DNA from: Leptolyngbya sp. FACHB-261
Lineage (GTDB): Bacteria > Cyanobacteriota > Cyanobacteriia > FACHB-261
Assembly (NCBI RefSeq): GCF_014696065.1
Contig: NZ_JACJPL010000032.1
Coordinates: 44,297-108,296, forward strand
Direction of reading: 5' to 3'
DNA length: 64,000 nucleotides
Shown: positions 56,384 to 61,980 of the stretch, in pieces
How positions within the stretch are numbered: position 1 is the first letter of the stretch
How the letters are laid out: every line of letters starts with the position of its first letter
Made by a program: the position numbers and the translations under genes
The notes under the pieces: model-generated
What the model was told of the DNA's origin: nothing
The model's input: the letters and a program-made list of their open reading frames with translations, nothing else
Database searches by the model: none

Positions 56384-58249
56384 ATGCGGCGATTCTGGGT
56401 TCTGCTTGTTCTTTTAGCAAGCTTCATTGGTATTCCGGCGTTTTTAGGCAGTGCAACATCTAGCACCCCGACGACCTACAGCACGATTGCGGTGAACTTC
56501 CGCGATGACCTTGGCCCTACTGATCTTGCCTCCCAAGTCGTGGCGATCAGCCGCCAGTTTGGGGTTTCACTCCGTCCCAACAGTGCTTTTTCTGGGCGAG
56601 AGCATCTCTTCACCCTGAGCTTTGACCCTACACAGGTAGACGCACGGCAGTTGCTGCAACAGCTCAATCGTTCCAAGGCCTTTAAAGCCAGCATTGAGTA
56701 CGCCGAGCCGGTCTACACCTACCATATCCCCGACGGCGAGAGCTTTGAGCGCGTAGCCGTTCCAGATGTCACAGCCGCAGACTTCCCCAACGACCCGCTC
56801 TATCAGCAGCAGTGGAACTTCCGCTCAATTAACCAGGGCGATGCCTGGAAATCCTCTAGTGGTGAAGGCGTCACGGTTGCAGTCATTGACACTGGCATTG
56901 CTCTGGTTCCTGACTTGAACAAAGACCAGTTTGCTGAAGGCTACGACTTTGTCAGCGATGACTCCGATGCCACCGACGACAACGGCCACGGCACTCATGT
57001 TGCGGGCACCATTGCCCAATCCACCAACAACGCTTACGGCGTGGCAGGTATCGCTTACGATGCCAAGCTGATGCCCTTGAAGGTGCTTGACGAGAGTGGC
57101 GCCGGTACTACCACCGACATCGCTGAAGCTATTGAATTTGCTGCCGACAACGGTGCTGACATCATCAACCTCAGCCTGGGCGGCATGGGTGACAGCCAGG
57201 TTCTGCGCGAAGCCATCGAATATGCCTACAACAAAGGCGTGCTGATTGTGGCAGCGGCAGGCAACAGCAACTCCAGCTCGGTCAGCTACCCTGCACGCTA
57301 CGAGCATGTTGTGGGGGTTGCGGCCCTGGGCCCAGAAGGTGGCAGAGCCCCTTACTCTAACTTCGGCGCAGGCGTCGATATCTCAGCACCCGGCGGTTCA
57401 CTGCCAGCCGGTGGCGTTCTGCAAAACACAATTGATGGCGAAGGCGGCACCGTCTTCGCAGCCTACCAGGGCACCAGCATGGCTTCCCCTCACGTGGCAG
57501 GCGTCGCTGCGCTGGTCAAAGCCTCTGGTGTTAAAGAGCCGGAAGCAATCTTGGATGTGCTCAAGCGCTCCTCCCACCGGGTCGAGAATGATCCTCTTAA
57601 TTACTACGGCGCTGGTCGGCTGGATGCAGCGGTGGCCATGCAAGAAGCGCTCCATGGCACGGTCGATTGGCGCGACTTCCTGCGCTGGCTCAGCGAGAAC
57701 GGCTACATCAACCCCCGCTTCTGGTTTGACGGTGGCGTAACCGCGATTCTGCCCAAGCTGGTGATGATCCTGGTGTCCTACCTGATCGCTCGCCTGCTGC
57801 CTCGCATCATTGGGGTGGCAACAGCTTGGTCTGCCCCAATGGCGGGCGGGCTGCTGTTTGGCAGCACGGGTCTGTTCTTGCTGCGCGGTCTGTTTGTCTT
57901 TGACGCACCTCAGTGGCCCTTCCGCCTCGCCGGCAGTTCGCTGCCAGAGTTGGGCAACGCCATCCAGGGCAGTGCGCTTCTGAACCCGGTATTTGCCAGT
58001 GTGGTGCTGCCCTTCTTGCTGGCGGTGTTCTTGTTGGGCAGTCAGGCTGGCCGCAACTTTGTGACTGGGCTCAGCATCGGCGTTGGCAGTTTCCTACTAG
58101 TGACCAGCCTGACCACTGCCCCCATGCTGCTCTGGTTCCCCGACCACGGGCTGATCACCCGAGGCTTTTTGCTGGTCAATGCAGCCCTGTGTGTGGGGCT
58201 TGCCGTGTTGACACTGAAAAGCCAACCGGGCACAGCTACTGATGGTTGA
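56384..58249 (+). CDS. Subtilisin-like S8 serine protease with C-terminal membrane domain
   Basis: 621 residues. A signal peptide (VLLVLLASFIGIPAFLGSAT) and an inhibitor-like propeptide (about 30-110) precede the protease. The catalytic Asp169 is in VAVIDTG, His202 in GHGTHVAG and Ser365 in GTSMASPHVAG, and the oxyanion Asn region is AAAGNSNSSS. After about residue 455 come four or five hydrophobic segments (AILPKLVMILVSYLIARLLP, GGLLFGSTGLFLLRGLFVFD, ASVVLPFLLAVFLLG, GVGSFLLVTSLTTAPMLLWF), an unusual membrane tail for a subtilase. The protease domain probably faces the periplasm. Confidence 0.93.
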   Translation: MRRFWVLLVLLASFIGIPAFLGSATSSTPTTYSTIAVNFRDDLGPTDLASQVVAISRQFGVSLRPNSAFSGREHLFTLSFDPTQVDARQLLQQLNRSKAFKASIEYAEPVYTYHIPDGESFERVAVPDVTAADFPNDPLYQQQWNFRSINQGDAWKSSSGEGVTVAVIDTGIALVPDLNKDQFAEGYDFVSDDSDATDDNGHGTHVAGTIAQSTNNAYGVAGIAYDAKLMPLKVLDESGAGTTTDIAEAIEFAADNGADIINLSLGGMGDSQVLREAIEYAYNKGVLIVAAAGNSNSSSVSYPARYEHVVGVAALGPEGGRAPYSNFGAGVDISAPGGSLPAGGVLQNTIDGEGGTVFAAYQGTSMASPHVAGVAALVKASGVKEPEAILDVLKRSSHRVENDPLNYYGAGRLDAAVAMQEALHGTVDWRDFLRWLSENGYINPRFWFDGGVTAILPKLVMILVSYLIARLLPRIIGVATAWSAPMAGGLLFGSTGLFLLRGLFVFDAPQWPFRLAGSSLPELGNAIQGSALLNPVFASVVLPFLLAVFLLGSQAGRNFVTGLSIGVGSFLLVTSLTTAPMLLWFPDHGLITRGFLLVNAALCVGLAVLTLKSQPGTATDG

Positions 58250-58326
58250 GCCAGATGGTTGAGCTAGACCAGTAAGCCAGATCAATAAGCTAGATCATTG
58301 AGCGAATTAGCAGCGAGTGAGTCACC

Positions 58327-58548
58327 ATGAGCGACAAATTTAAAGGCACCGTCACCCACGTCAAGATGGGTCCTGGCGCCTGGGCTTTGCAGACCAGTGA
58401 CGGGCAACAGTATCAACTGCTAAAGCCGCCTGCCGATCTCAAAAAAGAAGGCTTGGAGGTCGAAATCAAAGGCAAGATCCGCGATGATGTGGCGACCGCC
58501 GCCATGATCGGCCCTGTCTTGGAAGTCGAATCTTTCAAAGCCCAATAG
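58327..58548 (+). CDS. Small conserved hypothetical protein
   Basis: 73 residues: MSDKFKGTVTHVKMGPGAWA, LQTSDGQQYQLLKPPADLKK and LEVEIKGKIRDDVATAAMIG. It looks like a small five-strand beta barrel (OB-like), a pattern-based guess. It lies between the subtilase and NurA genes in the same direction, 48 nt before NurA. Confidence 0.7.
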   Translation: MSDKFKGTVTHVKMGPGAWALQTSDGQQYQLLKPPADLKKEGLEVEIKGKIRDDVATAAMIGPVLEVESFKAQ

Positions 58549-58596
58549 CTCAATTACCTAGCCCCCCTCACTCAAGCCAGGAGACACCCCGAGCGC

Positions 58597-59808
58597 ATGC
58601 TCGACCTGCTCAAACTCGCCCGCCAAATGCAGGGCATGAGTCAGCAACTGCAAAAGGAAGCCGCCGCTACCCGTCAGCGCTTGCTTCAGGCTCAGGAAAT
58701 TCTGCAAGCGGCAGGCGCTGAGCAACCTCTCTGGCTTGAGCGCTATCAAACCTGGCACGATAAACTGGCCTTCTTAGCGGCTGAGCCAGTGGAAGCGCTG
58801 GACACCTGTTTGCCCATCGGGGCAACAGCGGCAACCTATACCGTGGTGGCAACCGATGGCTCGCAGATCGCCCCCAGCCATCACGAAGTCGCCTACTGCT
58901 ACCTGATCAATATCGGACGCATCGTTCTGCATTACGGCACGGCAACTTCACCCCTGCTGGACAGCCTGCCAGAGGTGTTCTACCGGCCTGAAGATCTCTA
59001 TCTATCGCGGCAGTGGGGCATTCGCACTGAGGAGTGGATGGGCTTTCGTCGGGCGCAGTCGGAGACAGTCGCCCTGGCTGACTTAGCCTGTGGTTTACCC
59101 TCGGTGGGGGTGAACGGCCTTGCTCCCTTACAACGACTGGCAATGGTGGATGGCTCTCTGATCCACTGGTCATTGGAGATGTTGCAGGCTGAAGCCCGGG
59201 AACGGATTTTGCCGCCGATGCTGGCAGCCTGGGACCGTCTGCGCTTGTCGCGGATTCCGGTAGTGGGCTATCTCAGTGCCTCACGCAGCAGTGAAGCCCT
59301 GAATTTTCTGCGCCTGCCCCTGTGCCCATTTCCGCAGCCAGATTGCGGCACCCATTGTGGCGCTGGCAATACCGAGACAGCCACAGACCAGGCCCCTTGC
59401 GCCAAGTTACAGCCCCTACGCGATGCCGTGCTCTGGTCTGCGCTTCTGGAGCCAGGGCAACGGGGACCGCTCTATCGCAGCTCTGCCCGCATTTTGAGCC
59501 ACTATGGTCCGCACCGGGTCTACTTTTGCTACGTGCATGTAGGCGTTGAGGTGGCGCGAGTGGAAATGCCCGAGTGGGTGGCACTAGACGCAGAGTTGCG
59601 CGAGTCAGCGCTGGCGATGGTGATGGAGCAGGTGCGCAAGGGCTACGGTTATCCAGTGGCTCTGGCAGAAGCGCATAACCAGGCGGTGGTGCGAGGCAGC
59701 GACCGAGCCCGCTTTTTCGCGCTGCTGGAACAGGAGATGGTGCGCACAGGTTTGCAGAATGTGGGCACCTCCTTCAAGGAAGCCCGCAAGCGCGGCAGCA
59801 TTGCCTAA
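58597..59808 (+). CDS. NurA-family 5'-3' nuclease
   Basis: 403 residues with the NurA domain: TVVATDGSQIAPSHHEVAYC (first metal-binding Asp), LAMVDGSLIHWSLEMLQ (second Asp) and VVGYLSASRSSEALNFLRL. In archaea NurA pairs with the HerA helicase in DNA end resection. No HerA gene is in the window. A coiled N-terminal helix (ARQMQGMSQQLQKEAAATRQ) leads in. A Cys/His-containing insert near 245-265 (CGTHCGAGNTETATDQAPC) may bind a metal. Confidence 0.88.
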   Translation: MLDLLKLARQMQGMSQQLQKEAAATRQRLLQAQEILQAAGAEQPLWLERYQTWHDKLAFLAAEPVEALDTCLPIGATAATYTVVATDGSQIAPSHHEVAYCYLINIGRIVLHYGTATSPLLDSLPEVFYRPEDLYLSRQWGIRTEEWMGFRRAQSETVALADLACGLPSVGVNGLAPLQRLAMVDGSLIHWSLEMLQAEARERILPPMLAAWDRLRLSRIPVVGYLSASRSSEALNFLRLPLCPFPQPDCGTHCGAGNTETATDQAPCAKLQPLRDAVLWSALLEPGQRGPLYRSSARILSHYGPHRVYFCYVHVGVEVARVEMPEWVALDAELRESALAMVMEQVRKGYGYPVALAEAHNQAVVRGSDRARFFALLEQEMVRTGLQNVGTSFKEARKRGSIA

Positions 59809-59856
59809 GTAGAATTGGCCTCTGTGGGCTCATTCCTTGGGTTATGCCTCTAAAGT

Positions 59857-60099
59857 GTGCGGCGGGATATTGAGCTGTACGATGCGCTCTATCCGATCTG
59901 GTTGGCGCTGAATCAGTTGCAGGCGATGGTGGGCGATACCTATTTGGTGGCGAGCAGTGAGGCTTATGCGGGTTCGCTGCCGATCTACAAATATGCGAAG
60001 GCGAGTGGTGATGTGGCAGGGGAGGCGTCGCTAACGGAGTTGAAGCGGCAGTTTGTGCATCGGGGCCGTAAGAAGGGAACAGATAAGAAAGCGCCGTAA
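59857..60099 (+). CDS. Short hypothetical protein, possibly a gene remnant
   Basis: 80 residues from a GTG: RRDIELYDALYPIWLALNQL, QAMVGDTYLVASSEAYAGSL, then a lysine-rich tail. There is no ATG and only a weak ribosome site, and the frame is stopped 3 nt before the GTG. It could be a real small gene or the surviving end of a longer one. Followed by a clear terminator. Confidence 0.45.
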   Translation: MRRDIELYDALYPIWLALNQLQAMVGDTYLVASSEAYAGSLPIYKYAKASGDVAGEASLTELKRQFVHRGRKKGTDKKAP

Positions 60100-60144
60100 G
60101 GGTTTAGACCGAAACGGTTGGCCTTCTGTAAGAGGTTACTAGTT

Positions 60145-60195
60145 CAGGGTTCAGAGGTTGACGGCAAAGCCGGACTTCTGGACCCTGTTTCTTTT
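60145..60195 (+). terminator. Intrinsic terminator after the NurA region
   Basis: An 11-bp stem CAGGGTTCAGA / TCTGGACCCTG (one wobble) with an inner GGC-AAA-GCC stem is followed by TTTCTTTT. Confidence 0.82.
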
Positions 60196-60295
60196 GCAGG
60201 TTTTTATGAATGAGGCTTCTAGACTTGGAGTTTTAGGAAGCAGGATTGCAGTTCTGCCTCAGGCTTGGGTGATTTAAGGGTGCTTTGCTTAGCTC

Positions 60296-60452
60296 GGAAG
60301 GGTCAGACCCTTAGCTCGGAAGGGTAGGACCCTTAACTGGAAGGGTAGGACCCTTAGCTCGGAAGGGCGGAACCCTTAACTGGAAGGGTCAGACCCTTAG
60401 CTCGGAAGGGTCGAACCCTTAAGCGGAAGGGTCAGACCCTTAAGCGGGAAGC
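60296..60452. repeat. Array of seven 21-22 bp palindromic units
   Basis: Seven head-to-tail units start at 60296, 60318, 60339, 60361, 60382, 60404 and 60425, with a partial copy after. The consensus is GGAAGGGTCAGACCCTTAGC. Each unit contains the inverted repeat AAGGGTC-A-GACCCTT or a close variant. Tails alternate between TAGCTC (22 bp) and TAACT (21 bp), showing growth by a 43-bp dimer. There are no spacers, so it is not CRISPR. It lies between the 60145 terminator and the first WD40 gene. Confidence 0.92.
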
Positions 60453-60532
60453 ATTGGGGGGGTGACCGACAGGCGTTGAGCTATTGAGAGGGGGGTTGAG
60501 AAGTATCGCCTCTTGCCCAAACCGCCCCCTAG

Positions 60533-60559
60533 CCCTCTAATACTGGGGGATTTAGAGGG
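60533..60559. repeat. Small inverted repeat, MITE-like, upstream of WD40 gene 1
   Basis: CCCTCTAA / TTAGAGGG around TACTGGGGGA. It matches in type and place the larger hairpin before the TIR-WD40 gene (61802-61868). Confidence 0.65.
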
Positions 60560-60660
60560 CCAGTGCAGAATCTGCGAAAGCGCTTAGAGACTAGCGGTTG
60601 CTTAGCGGATGTGATAGCAAGGTGCCAAGCCTGCATATCCTTCTGGACTGGGAGCTTTCT

Positions 60661-61704
60661 GTGAAGACAAACAAGACCTCAGCTGAGACTGCGCAAAAAT
60701 CAAGGCAGATGATTCGGCTTGGGTCGGGGGTGCTGAAGGTAACGCTCACGGTAGCCGCAGTGGTTGGGGTAGTGACCGTTCAGGGCTTTCGCGCTCCGGA
60801 AGAGGCTCGGACAGGTACAAGGCTAGAACGGGAGAGCCTAGCTGCACTTGAAGAATTCCAGCTTCAGCAGTCTGAAGCCTTGGTAGCAGCAATGCGGGCT
60901 GGGCAAGCCCTCCAAGCTCTGGCAAAGGATAGGCTACTTGAACAATATTTAAGGGTCCCTCTCCTATTAGTGCTGCCAACCACCCTCAACAGAAGCCAGG
61001 AGTACCAAGAACTCAAGGGACATCAGGGCCCTGTCTACAGTGCCAGCTTCAGCCCCGATGGCCGGGCCATTGTCACCGCTTCTGTGGACAAGACTGCTCG
61101 TCTCTGGGACCGCTCCGGCAATCAGGTAGCCGAGCTCAAAGGCCATCAGGGCCCTGTCTACAGTGCCAGCTTCAGCCCCGATGGCCGGGCCATTGTCACC
61201 GCTTCTGCTGACAACACTGCTCGTCTCTGGGACCGCTCCGGCAATCAGGTAGCCGAACTCAAGGGGCATCAGGGCCGTGTCTACAGTGCCAGCTTCAGCC
61301 CGGATGGACAGGCGATTGTCACTGCTTCTTATGACAAGACGGCCCGTCTCTGGGACCGCTCCGGCAATCAGGTAGCCGAACTCAATGGGCATCAGGGCTG
61401 GGTCAATAGTGCCAGCTTCAGCCTAGATGGACAAGCCATTGTTACCGCTTCTTTTGACACTGCTCGCCTCTGGGACCGCTCCGGCAAGCTGTTAGCCGAA
61501 CTCAAAGGGCATCAGGGTCCTGTCTACAGTGCCAGCTTCAGCCCAGATGGACAGGCCATTGTCACCGCTTCTTTTGATGGCACTGCTCGCGTGTGGCCTT
61601 TTGGCAACTTGGATAGACTGCTAGCGCGAGGTTGCCAACGGCTTGAAGGCTACTTGATTTCCAACCCCAAAGAGTTAGCAACACTAAAAGCTTGCCAAAA
61701 GTAG
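60661..61704 (+). CDS. Membrane-anchored WD40 protein, TIR-less paralogue of the next gene
   Basis: 347 residues from GTG at 60661, chosen because GGGAG lies 6 nt upstream and the same GGGAG-N6-GTG layout starts the TIR paralogue. Residues about 8-40 (TAQKSRQMIRLG and a hydrophobic helix) match residues 216-245 of the paralogue, and RLERESLAALEEFQLQQSEA with MRAGQALQAL matches its pre-WD40 segment. The TIR domain and most of the coiled coil are missing. Five WD40 repeats follow (period 123 bp, one of 120), each with SASFSPDG, IVTAS and ARLWDRSG. The C-terminal cap is RGCQRLEGYLISNPKELATL. Five repeats alone do not complete a usual seven-blade propeller. Confidence 0.85.
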   Translation: MKTNKTSAETAQKSRQMIRLGSGVLKVTLTVAAVVGVVTVQGFRAPEEARTGTRLERESLAALEEFQLQQSEALVAAMRAGQALQALAKDRLLEQYLRVPLLLVLPTTLNRSQEYQELKGHQGPVYSASFSPDGRAIVTASVDKTARLWDRSGNQVAELKGHQGPVYSASFSPDGRAIVTASADNTARLWDRSGNQVAELKGHQGRVYSASFSPDGQAIVTASYDKTARLWDRSGNQVAELNGHQGWVNSASFSLDGQAIVTASFDTARLWDRSGKLLAELKGHQGPVYSASFSPDGQAIVTASFDGTARVWPFGNLDRLLARGCQRLEGYLISNPKELATLKACQK

Positions 61705-61801
61705 GCTAATTAGTTGGAGAACTTGCACTCACTAAGCTCTGACAAGATTTAATCGCTGAGTCAACGAGCCCATTACTTAGGAGCCTTCTTGTCCAAGTTG
61801 C

Positions 61802-61868
61802 CCCCCTAGTCCCCCAATTCTTGAGGGAAGCGGAGCAGAAGTCCCTCAGTATTAGGGGATTTAGGGGG
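61802..61868. repeat. Long nested inverted repeat, MITE-like, upstream of the TIR-WD40 gene
   Basis: The outer stem CCCCCTA...TCCCC pairs with GGGGAT...TAGGGGG, and an inner stem pairs TTGAGGGA with TCCCTCAG. The C-rich/G-rich ends are of the kind found in dispersed cyanobacterial repeats. The sequence after it (from about 61869) is closely similar to that after 60560. Confidence 0.75.
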
Positions 61869-61980
61869 CCAGCGCAGAAGATGAACAGGATCTGCAAAAG
61901 TGCTCGGAGACTAGCGCTCGCTTAACGGATGTGGTAGCAAGATGCTAAGCCTTGCTATCCTTCTGGACTGGGAGCATTCT

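Noticed and set aside
60296..60452. CRISPR array
   Set aside because: Units are only 21-22 bp, abut each other without unique spacers, and there are no cas genes in the window.
60967..61392. Minus-strand ORF of 141 codons across WD40 gene 1
   Set aside because: Same repeat effect. The plus frame has WD40 motifs, a ribosome site and a conserved cap.
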